Positions 1 to 7,684 of a DNA stretch of 37,063 bases are shown here, in pieces. Location: positions 1-37,063 of the IMG/VR virus record IMGVR_UViG_3300006751_003456; one strand, 5' to 3'. The translations under genes and the position numbers were made by a program. This DNA comes from a virus. The notes beneath the pieces were generated by a model. It had not been told where the DNA came from and searched no databases. It was given only the letters and a program-made list of their open reading frames with translations. How positions within the stretch are numbered: position 1 is the first letter of the stretch; the number at the start of each line of letters is the position of its first letter.

Positions 1-346
1 TATTTTTATGTGTGATAAAATAGCAAAACCTTTAGTAATGGGACACCCTTTTATTGGATTATTTAATCCATTCACATTAAAAAGTCTTAGAGAATTAGGA
101 TTTGAAACTTTTCCTGAATTATTTGATGAAAGTTATGATGATGAAGTTAATATTGATAATAGATTTAATATGGTAGTTAAAGAAATAAAACGTTATGTTG
201 ATTTATGGAACAGAGATAAAGAAGAAGTTCATAATATTTTTTCACAAAAGAATATTTTAGAGAAAAGAAAACATAATCAAAATTTAGTATTGTATCACAA
301 TCCAATATACCCTAAATTATATGATAAATTATCTATGGTGAGGTAG
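1..346 (+). CDS. C-terminal part of an uncharacterised phage protein (5' truncated)
   Basis: The reading frame is open to the left edge (codons before the ATG at 8 read Ile-Phe), so the gene probably begins outside the window and the Met at 8 is likely internal. The visible 112-114 residues contain a KPLVMGHPFI segment followed by an 'LRELGFETFPELFDESYD' block and an Arg-Phe helix. I recognise this pattern from C-termini of uncharacterised marine phage and bacterial proteins but cannot assign an activity. The C-terminal third is basic and helical. The stop is followed four bases later by the next gene. What is seen is the conserved-looking block; any function would be a guess. Confidence 0.6.
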   Translation, partial: IFMCDKIAKPLVMGHPFIGLFNPFTLKSLRELGFETFPELFDESYDDEVNIDNRFNMVVKEIKRYVDLWNRDKEEVHNIFSQKNILEKRKHNQNLVLYHNPIYPKLYDKLSMVR

Positions 347-350
347 TTTA

Positions 351-1055
351 ATGATTTATTGTTTCGGAGATAGTTGGGGTGCCGGTGCTGGATTAAATGA
401 AAATGAAAACCCATTTGGTTATTGGCTAGCAAAAGATTTAGGGGCAAAATTTCTAAATTTTTCACGTGAAGGTAATTCATATCCAGTAATAGTAACTCAG
501 ATATTTGATAACATTAGAAATAGGAATGAAGATTCTCCTGTTAGTGAAGTAATTAAAGTTAAAAGTGGATCATTTATTAATAATAAAGATATTGTATTAA
601 TAGTTATTCCACCCGATATACGATGGATGGAAATGGAAGCAAATAGTGGATTTAGATCTTGGACAGTCGATGATGATCCAGAACGATATATGTCTTGGTT
701 AGGTAATAAAACAAAAGTTTGGTTTAGATACCATGCTAGTTTATTTACATATACTATTCAATCAGCATTAGATAGTATTGGTTGTAAATATTTATTCATG
801 CATAATTATGGTGGTGAATTTATTATAGACCGTAGATTTAAATCTTTAATTAATGTTGATAATTTTTTAAATATTAAAAAGTCTTTGACTACATTATTAG
901 GTGGAAATGATTATTATGAATCTTGGAATTTAAAATCAGATGGTCCAACCACGAAAATTAAGGGGAAAAGTATATATTTTGAAGGAAATGATGTACACCC
1001 AAATGAATTAGGACATAAGAGAATTGCAAAATTAATTAAAGATAAGATAATATAA
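351..1055 (+). CDS. SGNH/GDSL-type hydrolase-like protein
   Basis: The 234-residue protein opens with block I, FGDSWGAG, with the candidate nucleophile Ser8. It ends with a block V-like NDVHPNELGH that supplies a candidate Asp214/His216 pair. The family includes esterases and O-acetyl transferases or esterases acting on lipids and glycans. No signal peptide is visible, so a cytoplasmic role such as trimming or adding acyl groups on sugar precursors is plausible. A GAGG sequence lies upstream of the ATG. The gene abuts the radical SAM gene (ATG overlapping the stop by one base). It is one of four SGNH-like proteins in the first 7.2 kb. Fold assignment is fairly sure; substrate is unknown. Confidence 0.75.
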   Translation: MIYCFGDSWGAGAGLNENENPFGYWLAKDLGAKFLNFSREGNSYPVIVTQIFDNIRNRNEDSPVSEVIKVKSGSFINNKDIVLIVIPPDIRWMEMEANSGFRSWTVDDDPERYMSWLGNKTKVWFRYHASLFTYTIQSALDSIGCKYLFMHNYGGEFIIDRRFKSLINVDNFLNIKKSLTTLLGGNDYYESWNLKSDGPTTKIKGKSIYFEGNDVHPNELGHKRIAKLIKDKII

Positions 1056-2128
1056 TGAAACCTCTTTTATCACAATGTTTAATAGGTCATAGATTTGGAA
1101 AGATAAATGTAACTAAGGATTATTTTCTTTGTTGTGGGACTCCAGCAATAGGAAATTATGATGTAGATGGTGGGTTTAAGGAATTTTGGAATTCTAAAAA
1201 ATATAATGATTTAAGAAAAGAGTTAAAATATAATTTAGAAGGACAGAATGAAAAATGGAATGGTGATTGTTTTGAATGTCCACATTATGCACAATTAATG
1301 ATGTTGAATGAGAGTGGAGAAGTTATAGATGATTTACCTAGAAAAGGACCAAGTGAATTTCAATTTGAAGTAGGAAATCCATGTAATCATAGATGTGATT
1401 TTTGTTGGGGGTGGTCACATACAATGTTGAGTGAAGAAGGTCAATGGAATGGTTGGAAAGAGTGGGCAAAACAAATACTTGACTTGAAAACTTATGTTTC
1501 AATTATTAATGATTTGAAAGAACTTGGTGGTTGTGAATTGATATCAATAAGTGGTGGTGGCGAACCATTTATTATACCAGATATTATGAAAATGATTGAA
1601 CACACTAAAAAATTAGGTTTTAACCTTAAAATATTTACTAATTTTTCAAGGGTTAATTTTAAAGATATAGATAATTTTATTGAATGGGGGGTGGATAGGT
1701 TTGAGGTTAATATATCAGCAGGAACAGAAGAAACTTATTGTAAGGTAAGAAAATTAAAATCTAAGGATTGGAATTTACTTATTGATAATCTTACTTATTT
1801 AAATGAAAAAAGAAAAGAATTAAATTTATCATCACCCATTAAATATGTAGTTATTGTAACTAAAGAGAATATAGAAGAAATAGATGAAATTTTTGAATTG
1901 GCAATTAAACTTGGTTGTTGTTTTATTGATTTTAGAGATTTAGTTTCACAAGGAGTTTATAAGGGGGAAGATTTATTACCATTAGAAAAACAGGTTGAAG
2001 TGTTTAATGAAAAGTTTTTTAAGAATATAAATAAACACTATTTTAAGGAAGTTAAAGATGAGTATTATTTTTATTCAGAAAGATTAAATATGGGAGTTTT
2101 TAATGAATGTATTAGTTATAGGGGATAG
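1055..2128 (+). CDS. Radical SAM protein with N-terminal SPASM-like cysteines
   Basis: The 357-residue protein carries the radical SAM cluster motif C110-x3-C114-x2-C117 (CNHRCDFC) and a downstream SGGGEP glycine motif (166-171), so it should bind a 4Fe-4S cluster and S-adenosylmethionine. The first 80 residues hold C8, C26, C27, C72 and C75 and a 'FKEFWNSKKYNDLRKEL' helix that resembles SPASM or twitch auxiliary-cluster regions. Those usually follow the core; here they precede it. SPASM proteins modify peptides or sugars such as aminoglycosides. It overlaps the next gene by 26 bases, suggesting coupled translation. Substrate unknown; sugar or peptide tailoring is an inference from context. 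Confidence 0.85.
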   Translation: MKPLLSQCLIGHRFGKINVTKDYFLCCGTPAIGNYDVDGGFKEFWNSKKYNDLRKELKYNLEGQNEKWNGDCFECPHYAQLMMLNESGEVIDDLPRKGPSEFQFEVGNPCNHRCDFCWGWSHTMLSEEGQWNGWKEWAKQILDLKTYVSIINDLKELGGCELISISGGGEPFIIPDIMKMIEHTKKLGFNLKIFTNFSRVNFKDIDNFIEWGVDRFEVNISAGTEETYCKVRKLKSKDWNLLIDNLTYLNEKRKELNLSSPIKYVVIVTKENIEEIDEIFELAIKLGCCFIDFRDLVSQGVYKGEDLLPLEKQVEVFNEKFFKNINKHYFKEVKDEYYFYSERLNMGVFNECISYRG

Positions 2129-2897
2129 CTGTGAGGACATTTTTATTTATGGAGATATAGAAAGAATAAGTCCAGAAGCACCAGTACCAGTTTTTAAACC
2201 AACACATGAAGAAAAAAATGGTGGTATGGCTAGAAATGTTGCGGAAAATGTTGAAGCATTAGATATGCATATTCATACTGTAACAAATAAAAATAGTATT
2301 ACAAAGATACGATATGTAGAGAATCGATCTGGTCAAATGGTATTAAGGGTAGATGTACATGACCATTGTGAGAGAGTTGATGAGAGTTTATTAAAAGGAC
2401 TTACAATAAATAAATTTAAACACCCACCATTTGGATTTGGTTCAAGTACTGAGGATTATTATGATGCAATCATTATTTCAGATTATTGTAAAGGGTTTTT
2501 AGAAGAATCTGATATTCAACATATTTGTGAAAATAATAAGAATGTATTTATTGATACTAAAAAGAAACTTGGTGAATGGATTAAAGACGCAAATTTTATT
2601 AAAATAAATGAATTAGAATATAAAAAGAACCATGAATTATTATCTGATGACGGATTTAAAGAAAAACTTATTGTTACATTAGGTAGTAAAGGTTGTAGAT
2701 ATAAAGGAGTGGAATATCCAGTAAAAGAAGTTCCAGTAAAAGATGTTAGTGGAGCAGGAGATACATTCATTGCAGGATTAGTTCGTGGTTATTTAGATAC
2801 AAATAATATAGAAAGTGCAATAGAATTTGCACAAGAGTGTACCACCCATGTAGTACAAAAACACGGAGTAGCAACAGTTAATTTAGAGGAGTTATAA
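2103..2897 (+). CDS. PfkB-family kinase resembling the HldE/RfaE heptose-7-phosphate kinase domain
   Basis: The 264-residue product shows the HldE kinase-type start GDSCEDIFIYGDIERISPEAPVPVF (seen in pieces at residues 7-31), the Gly-Gly substrate segment (40-41) and the PfkB signature DVSGAGDTF (214-222), with Asp220 as catalytic base. HldE N-domains phosphorylate D-glycero-D-manno-heptose 7-phosphate at O1 for ADP- or GDP-heptose synthesis. At 264 residues it is shorter than the usual kinase domain of about 310-330, and no cytidylyl/adenylyltransferase half is attached or seen nearby. A GGAG lies before the ATG inside the preceding gene. Family is confident; heptose specificity is inferred from the ISPEAPVP motif. 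Confidence 0.85.
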   Translation: MNVLVIGDSCEDIFIYGDIERISPEAPVPVFKPTHEEKNGGMARNVAENVEALDMHIHTVTNKNSITKIRYVENRSGQMVLRVDVHDHCERVDESLLKGLTINKFKHPPFGFGSSTEDYYDAIIISDYCKGFLEESDIQHICENNKNVFIDTKKKLGEWIKDANFIKINELEYKKNHELLSDDGFKEKLIVTLGSKGCRYKGVEYPVKEVPVKDVSGAGDTFIAGLVRGYLDTNNIESAIEFAQECTTHVVQKHGVATVNLEEL

Positions 2898-2898
2898 A

Positions 2899-3144
2899 AT
2901 GAGTACAAAACCAATGAAACCATTAGCCAAACCACAAAAACAAGTAGATTTGTCAAAAGCAGATACTTTGAAGTGTGATGAATGTGGTAATTATCTTTTT
3001 ATTAATTCATATGTAATAAAGAAGGTTTCTGCAATAATATCACCGACTGGTCAGGAAGTAATAGCGCCAGTTCAAGTGTATAGTTGTGGAAATTGTGGAG
3101 TGGTTCCAAAATTATTTACTGAGGGTACTGGGTTAGATTTTTGA
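2899..3144 (+). CDS. Small zinc-ribbon protein
   Basis: The 81-residue protein has two CxxC knuckles, C26-x2-C29 and C63-x2-C66, separated by a predicted beta hairpin with a PTGQEV turn. That is a classic zinc ribbon. The N-terminus is Lys/Pro rich and probably disordered. Similar small ribbons are frequent in T4-like marine phages, with no known role. It starts just after the kinase stop, and its stop overlaps the TTG start of the PP-loop gene (TTGA). Zinc binding is a strong inference from the cysteines; a nucleic-acid or protein-binding role is only possible. Confidence 0.75.
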   Translation: MSTKPMKPLAKPQKQVDLSKADTLKCDECGNYLFINSYVIKKVSAIISPTGQEVIAPVQVYSCGNCGVVPKLFTEGTGLDF

Positions 3145-3695
3145 AAATATTAGCTTGTTTATCTGGAGGAGTTGAAAGTACTTATGGTGTATATAATTTA
3201 TTACAGAATACAGACCATGAAATAGATATATTTCATTTGTATTTTAGAAATCATCCACGATATGAAGGTGAAACTGAAGCGTGTGAACACATTGTAAATT
3301 GGTTAGAAAGTAATACAAGAAAATTTGATTGGAAATCTGCTGACCTAAGTCATAGTGGCGTTGATGAAATTACACAACCACCACATTCATCAGATATATG
3401 TTATACGATAGTAACTTCTGCGAATATTTCTATTGATGAAAAAGACTATGATGAGGTTAGATTCTTTATAAATAAAAAAGAGTGGGATTCCGCGATAGAA
3501 GATAGTATTCCTACATTTGATCATCCATTTATGGTAAATTTATTTAATCTAATATTAAGTAGATTTCCTACAATTGATACTAAATTAGGTTTTGATAGAA
3601 ATGTTGGTACGTTAAATAAAAAAGAAATATACGAAAAAATACCTGAGGAATTACGAAAATTTATTCATAGTAATGATAAGGAATATAATGTATAA
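3141..3695 (+). CDS. PP-loop ATPase-like protein (QueC/asparagine-synthetase-like N-type)
   Basis: The 184-residue protein begins with a beta strand followed by the PP-loop SGGVEST (8-14), the pyrophosphate-binding loop of N-type ATP pyrophosphatases; the usual SGGxDS Asp is replaced by Glu12. Family members adenylate carboxylates, carbonyls or ureido groups before amidation or thiolation. It lacks the C-terminal zinc-binding Cys cluster of QueC and is short. The start codon is TTG in a TTGA overlap with the zinc-ribbon gene, and the next gene begins inside its end. The tight junction with the aaCP-ligase-like gene suggests they act on the same substrate, but that is inference. Confidence 0.7.
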   Translation: MKILACLSGGVESTYGVYNLLQNTDHEIDIFHLYFRNHPRYEGETEACEHIVNWLESNTRKFDWKSADLSHSGVDEITQPPHSSDICYTIVTSANISIDEKDYDEVRFFINKKEWDSAIEDSIPTFDHPFMVNLFNLILSRFPTIDTKLGFDRNVGTLNKKEIYEKIPEELRKFIHSNDKEYNV

Positions 3696-5103
3696 ACGAG
3701 TAGGTAATGGACTTTTTGTTTTAGGTGGGAAGTATATTGATTTGTATAATGAAATTCAAATTAAAACTAAAAAGTTTGTAGAGGAAATTTTTGATGGAGA
3801 AGAATTATGGACACCTTCTATATTATCTCTAGATAATACAGAAAAAAGTAATTATTTAGATTCTTTTTCTAATCAGGCTCAAATGATTCATAGACATTTA
3901 GATGGTTCTGATATAGGAATGAATTCACCAACTGTATGTTATAATTTATACGCATTATATGCAGATGATGTAGTCGATGGAAATAAAACTTATGTGATGA
4001 CTGGTAAATGTAATAGGTTTGAAGAAGGCGAATTACATGATTTGACGAGGTTAATACAATTTACTGGTCAAGAGATTGTACATATAGGTAGTTATGATTA
4101 TGTAGAGGATTGTTTTGTAAAATCGGTGAATTATGTAAAAAAAATATTTGATTATTTAGAATTAGATTATAAATTCGAAGTCGCGAATGATCCTTTTTTT
4201 GGTGCAAAATCTGAAGTTAAAAAACGAGCTCAACGAGTCAATGGGTCTAAAATAGAATATAAGTTATATTTTCCAAATGAAGATAAATATCTCCCAGTAG
4301 GATCATTTAATTTTGTAGGTAATGCTTTTCATGATAGATTTAATATAAAAAATACTCAAACAGAGGATGTTGCTTCTGGTTGTTGGGGGTGGGGATTAGA
4401 AAGATTTATTTATGCATTGATAAGTCAAAAAGGAGAAAATGTTATTTTTAATTATCCTATTACGTTAGATGAAGATAAAAAACATGGATATAAGAATGTT
4501 ATAGAGAATGAAGAAGGTTGGTACAGACTAGGTAAAGAAAACTGGTGGTTCGCTAAAAATAATATGGAAAACTATAAAGATATAGATGTAGATTTTAAAG
4601 ATATCAAATTTGAAGTTATTACTGATTTAGATTCTTTAGATAGACGTAAAGTTGAAATTATATTGGGATTGAAGGAATGTAATAAAGATATAGGTTGGAA
4701 GTATAATTGGACATGGAAAGATGCGGAGAATAGAATAAAAGATGGACATATTTTAAAAGCAGCATTTCATAATGGAATGGCAATTCATTGGGATTGGTAT
4801 TTTACTAATAGTTTTATAATAAAAGATCACGATTCTTGGAGTGCCGTAGTTAATAAGTTACCTAAAGATTATCATTATTCAGCACATTGGTATTGTCATC
4901 CAAAATATAGAAGTAATAGAAAATATCCTACATTTATAAAAGATTTTATTTCAGCTTCATATAATTGGAGTTATAATAATGGTTACACTACTGATGTAAA
5001 TTATCAAGATGGTTGGAATTGGAAATCTTTAAAGATTGTGAAAAAGATGGGACACGTTGGTTCTAATTGGATAGAAGAATTTGGTGAAATAAATGAATTA
5101 TGA
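3688..5103 (+). CDS. Amino acid:[carrier protein] ligase-like class II synthetase core fused to a GNAT-like domain
   Basis: I chose the ATG at 3688 because AAGGA lies five bases upstream; an in-frame ATG at 3673 has no such site. Residues about 1-260 resemble SerRS-derived aaCP ligases: a motif 2-like 'KCNRFEEGELHDLTRLIQF' with Arg110, a GSFNFVGNAFHDRF block, and motif 3 GWGLER (Arg239). Cys108, Glu129 and Cys232 match the Cys/Glu/Cys zinc ligands that replace tRNA-dependent recognition in that family. No tRNA-binding arm is seen. Residues about 305-471 look like a GNAT acyltransferase (WYCHPKYRSN, then a helix and 'WNWKSLKIVKKMGH'). The enzyme may activate a small amino acid and pass it to an acceptor. 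No carrier protein is visible nearby. Confidence 0.75.
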   Translation: MYKRVGNGLFVLGGKYIDLYNEIQIKTKKFVEEIFDGEELWTPSILSLDNTEKSNYLDSFSNQAQMIHRHLDGSDIGMNSPTVCYNLYALYADDVVDGNKTYVMTGKCNRFEEGELHDLTRLIQFTGQEIVHIGSYDYVEDCFVKSVNYVKKIFDYLELDYKFEVANDPFFGAKSEVKKRAQRVNGSKIEYKLYFPNEDKYLPVGSFNFVGNAFHDRFNIKNTQTEDVASGCWGWGLERFIYALISQKGENVIFNYPITLDEDKKHGYKNVIENEEGWYRLGKENWWFAKNNMENYKDIDVDFKDIKFEVITDLDSLDRRKVEIILGLKECNKDIGWKYNWTWKDAENRIKDGHILKAAFHNGMAIHWDWYFTNSFIIKDHDSWSAVVNKLPKDYHYSAHWYCHPKYRSNRKYPTFIKDFISASYNWSYNNGYTTDVNYQDGWNWKSLKIVKKMGHVGSNWIEEFGEINEL

Positions 5104-5767
5104 AAATATCGTTTTATCGAATCTTAATATTTATCTTGACAATTATGAAAATGTATTTGGACATTCACACAGACCACTTGATTTAAATACAGAAAGATAT
5201 AAAAAAAATATAGCATTTTTTGGATGTTCTCTCACATATGGTGAAGGAGTAAAAAATGAAGATACTTATCCTTCACAAATCCAAAAACTATCTAATGATG
5301 AATTCAATTGTTTGAATTTTGGAGTTCCAGGTGGGAGTATAGATTTAGCTTATGTCATTTACAATAAAGTTATAAAGAAACTTGATATAGATTGTGTAGT
5401 TATTCAATGGCCAAATTTTGACAGAAGAATGTATTTTAATGAAGGTGAATATGTTGGATATTATCCAAATGATGGAAAGGATATAACAAAACCTTTTAGT
5501 AAAATTGCTGATTGGGATTATGTTATTAGTAGAAATTTATCTAATTTACAAGTGATAAATTCATTTAAAAAAGTTTATAATTTATCACCGAAGATTGGAC
5601 ACGAACAAAGAGAGTTATTTGAATTATATAATATTGATAATATTTTAAAGTTTCCATTCTATTTAGATACTGAAAATAAATACAGACTTAAAGACGGCCA
5701 TCCAAATGAATTATGGTATGATAATTATTCGAAATATTTGTATAAGGAATTAATAAGAGATGAATGA
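5093..5767 (+). CDS. SGNH hydrolase-like protein
   Basis: The 224-residue protein has an unusually long N-terminal lead of about 40 residues before the block I-like FFGCSLTYGEG, in which Cys45 replaces the Asp of GDS and Ser46 is the candidate nucleophile. A GVPGGS loop (block II-like) and a C-terminal DGHPNE (Asp201/His203) follow. There is no signal peptide. It overlaps the synthetase fusion by 11 bases and the next SGNH gene by 8. The G-C-S variant is shared with the following gene, pointing to local duplication. Hydrolase or acyltransferase activity on a glycan is plausible; the substrate is unknown. Confidence 0.7.
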   Translation: MNYENIVLSNLNIYLDNYENVFGHSHRPLDLNTERYKKNIAFFGCSLTYGEGVKNEDTYPSQIQKLSNDEFNCLNFGVPGGSIDLAYVIYNKVIKKLDIDCVVIQWPNFDRRMYFNEGEYVGYYPNDGKDITKPFSKIADWDYVISRNLSNLQVINSFKKVYNLSPKIGHEQRELFELYNIDNILKFPFYLDTENKYRLKDGHPNELWYDNYSKYLYKELIRDE

Positions 5768-6395
5768 CAATGTTATAGCGTTTGGTTGTTCATTTACTTT
5801 CGGTGATGAATTAGATGATTTACCAAATTGGTATGAAGATATGGAAGATGAGAGAAATTTTATGCCACTTAAATTAAAATATCATAAACCATCTAAAAAA
5901 AGTTATCCATATATTCTTGGGAATTTATTAAGTTGTAAAGTTGAAAATTATGGTTGGAGAGGTGGTAGTAACGATAGAATCTTCAGAACATTTTTTGATC
6001 ATATTTTGAACAATAAAAAGAAAAGTATTTATGTAATTCAATGGACATTTTCACATAGAACCGAAATTTGGTCTAACAAAGGTGGATTCTATAGTGGAAT
6101 AACACTTAATTTGATTGAAGAAGATAAAAATGCTAAAGAGTATTATGAAGAATATTATGATGAAAATGATGTTAAACGTAGATTAGTGAGATATATGTGG
6201 TCGGTAGATGCTATATGTAAAGAATTTAATCAAAAGTTGTATCAATTTCATCCAATTGCAGATGAACAAATAGAAAATGAATTACCAAAGTCAGTTTTAG
6301 ATACAAAGAAAATTTTAGAATTAGTAGATGGAAAAATACATCCTACTGAGCAAGGACATAAAAATTTAGCAAAATATATAAGAAGTTTAATATGA
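5760..6395 (+). CDS. SGNH hydrolase-like protein (second of a GCS-type pair)
   Basis: The 211-residue protein starts directly with VIAFGCSFTFGDE, Ser11 being the candidate nucleophile. It has a block II-like YGWRGGSNDRI and a C-terminal DGKIHPTEQGH with Asp190 and His194. The spacing of that pair is wider than in its neighbours, so the catalytic geometry is uncertain. It shares the GCS variant and the 'VIQW' strand with the gene upstream, which suggests paralogy. Its start overlaps the upstream stop and its stop overlaps the next start (ATGA). Charged, soluble, no membrane segment. Function beyond the fold is not clear. Confidence 0.65.
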   Translation: MNDNVIAFGCSFTFGDELDDLPNWYEDMEDERNFMPLKLKYHKPSKKSYPYILGNLLSCKVENYGWRGGSNDRIFRTFFDHILNNKKKSIYVIQWTFSHRTEIWSNKGGFYSGITLNLIEEDKNAKEYYEEYYDENDVKRRLVRYMWSVDAICKEFNQKLYQFHPIADEQIENELPKSVLDTKKILELVDGKIHPTEQGHKNLAKYIRSLI

Positions 6396-7114
6396 ATTAT
6401 AGAATTTCAGATTATCCATCTAATACGATTTGTAAATGGACAACTGCCGATTCTTTGGAGTTATTTGAGAAAAATACTATTAAGTATGGTAATGATAATA
6501 AATCAATAAGACATTATAAAGAAAATCCAATAAAATATAGTTTTAACAATTATGGATTCAGGACACCAGATGATTTTAATGAAGTAGATGAAGGTAATGT
6601 TTTTCTTGGGGATAGTAATACAATGGGTACTGGACATCATTTAGAAAATACCTGGTCATATAAAATAAATCAAGATGTAGGTGGAAAGTTTTGGAATCTT
6701 AGTCAAGGTGGACATGGCATACAGACTGATTATAGATTATTATATGGATGGAAAGATCATTTAAAGATAAAAAATATATTTCATTTTACTATTAATCACT
6801 CTAGATTTGAGTTTTTTAACAAAAGTGAATTACTTCAAATGAATAATTGGAGTGAGTTCAAACATAAAGATTTTTATTTAGATTTTCTTTGTGATGAAGG
6901 ATATTGTGAATTTATAGAGGAAACTTATATTAATGCTATTAAAGGATTGTCAAAGGAAATTGGATGTAATTATTATTATGTAAAATTAGCGGAATCATTT
7001 TATGACTATGATAAATCTACAGATGATTCATTGGAGGCACGAGATTTATCACACATGACGGTTAAATATCAAAATTGTATTTATGAAAAGTTTAAGGAGT
7101 TAAATGTTAAATAA
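6392..7114 (+). CDS. SGNH hydrolase-like protein
   Basis: The 240-residue protein carries a canonical FLGDSNTMGTG block I (Ser75) after a 70-residue N-terminal extension containing 'NNYGFRTPDDF'. That extension is often seen in SGNH proteins of polysaccharide loci, which recognise part of the substrate through it. A 'SQGGHGIQTDYR' segment resembles block II, and a C-terminal ARDLSHMT gives Asp218/His221. It begins inside the upstream stop (ATGA) and overlaps the PIG-L gene by 11 bases. Pairing of an esterase-like protein with a deacetylase gene suggests joint processing of acylated sugar, an inference from order only. Confidence 0.65.
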   Translation: MNYRISDYPSNTICKWTTADSLELFEKNTIKYGNDNKSIRHYKENPIKYSFNNYGFRTPDDFNEVDEGNVFLGDSNTMGTGHHLENTWSYKINQDVGGKFWNLSQGGHGIQTDYRLLYGWKDHLKIKNIFHFTINHSRFEFFNKSELLQMNNWSEFKHKDFYLDFLCDEGYCEFIEETYINAIKGLSKEIGCNYYYVKLAESFYDYDKSTDDSLEARDLSHMTVKYQNCIYEKFKELNVK

Positions 7115-7640
7115 TTTATTAATTGTTGCACATCCAGATGATGAGACAATTTTTGCAGGAAATTCATTATTGACTTATGGATTTATTCATAAAGTTATTT
7201 GTGTCACTAATGGAGATAATACAGTTAGAAGGTCTGAGTTTGAAAGTGTAATGAAAAGAGTAAAGGTAGATTATGAAATATGGAATTTTCATGATGAATG
7301 GAAAGTGGATTTAGATACAGAAGGTATTAGAAAGAAGTTACATAAAACATTAAGAGAGGAAAATTGGAATATGGTTTTAACTCATAATGAAGTTGGTGAT
7401 AATAATTATGAACATCCACATCATAGACAAGTTTTTGAGTGTGTAGAGAAAGAAATTCCAGATTTGGATAACTTATATTGTTTTGATAATCACGGAAAAG
7501 GTTTAAGTTTGGATGAGGTTAAACAAAAATTAAAATTGTTAAATTATTATAAAAGTCAAATGAAAGAACTTGGGATAATATATTTACCTATGTTAGAAGG
7601 TTATTTCTATAATGAATCTTTTATAAAGTATCAAAAGTAA
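7104..7640 (+). CDS. PIG-L/LmbE-family N-deacetylase
   Basis: The 178-residue protein shows the two zinc motifs of the family: AHPDDE (residues 9-14) and HPHH (104-107). Family members remove acetyl groups from GlcNAc-linked substrates (GlcNAc-PI, MshB, BshB). At 178 residues it is slightly shorter than the usual 210-280 but both metal motifs and the intervening Rossmann-like strands are present. No signal peptide, so it should act in the cytoplasm. It is the last gene of the first coupled block: a 44-base gap follows. A sugar precursor or an antibiotic-like amino sugar would be the expected substrate. Confidence 0.85.
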   Translation: MLNNLLIVAHPDDETIFAGNSLLTYGFIHKVICVTNGDNTVRRSEFESVMKRVKVDYEIWNFHDEWKVDLDTEGIRKKLHKTLREENWNMVLTHNEVGDNNYEHPHHRQVFECVEKEIPDLDNLYCFDNHGKGLSLDEVKQKLKLLNYYKSQMKELGIIYLPMLEGYFYNESFIKYQK

Positions 7641-7684
7641 TGATATTTATTAATATATAGCGACCATTACTTGGAGAATTAAAT
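7641..7684 (+). promoter_or_regulatory. Intergenic gap with possible promoter and ribosome binding site
   Basis: This 44-base gap is one of the longest in the window. It holds an AT-rich TATTTATTAATATATAG segment (7644-7660) and a clear GGAG ribosome binding site at 7673-7676, eight bases before the ATG at 7685. A phage late-type promoter is possible but the match to a known consensus is poor on the + strand. No hairpin terminator was seen. Confidence 0.3.
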
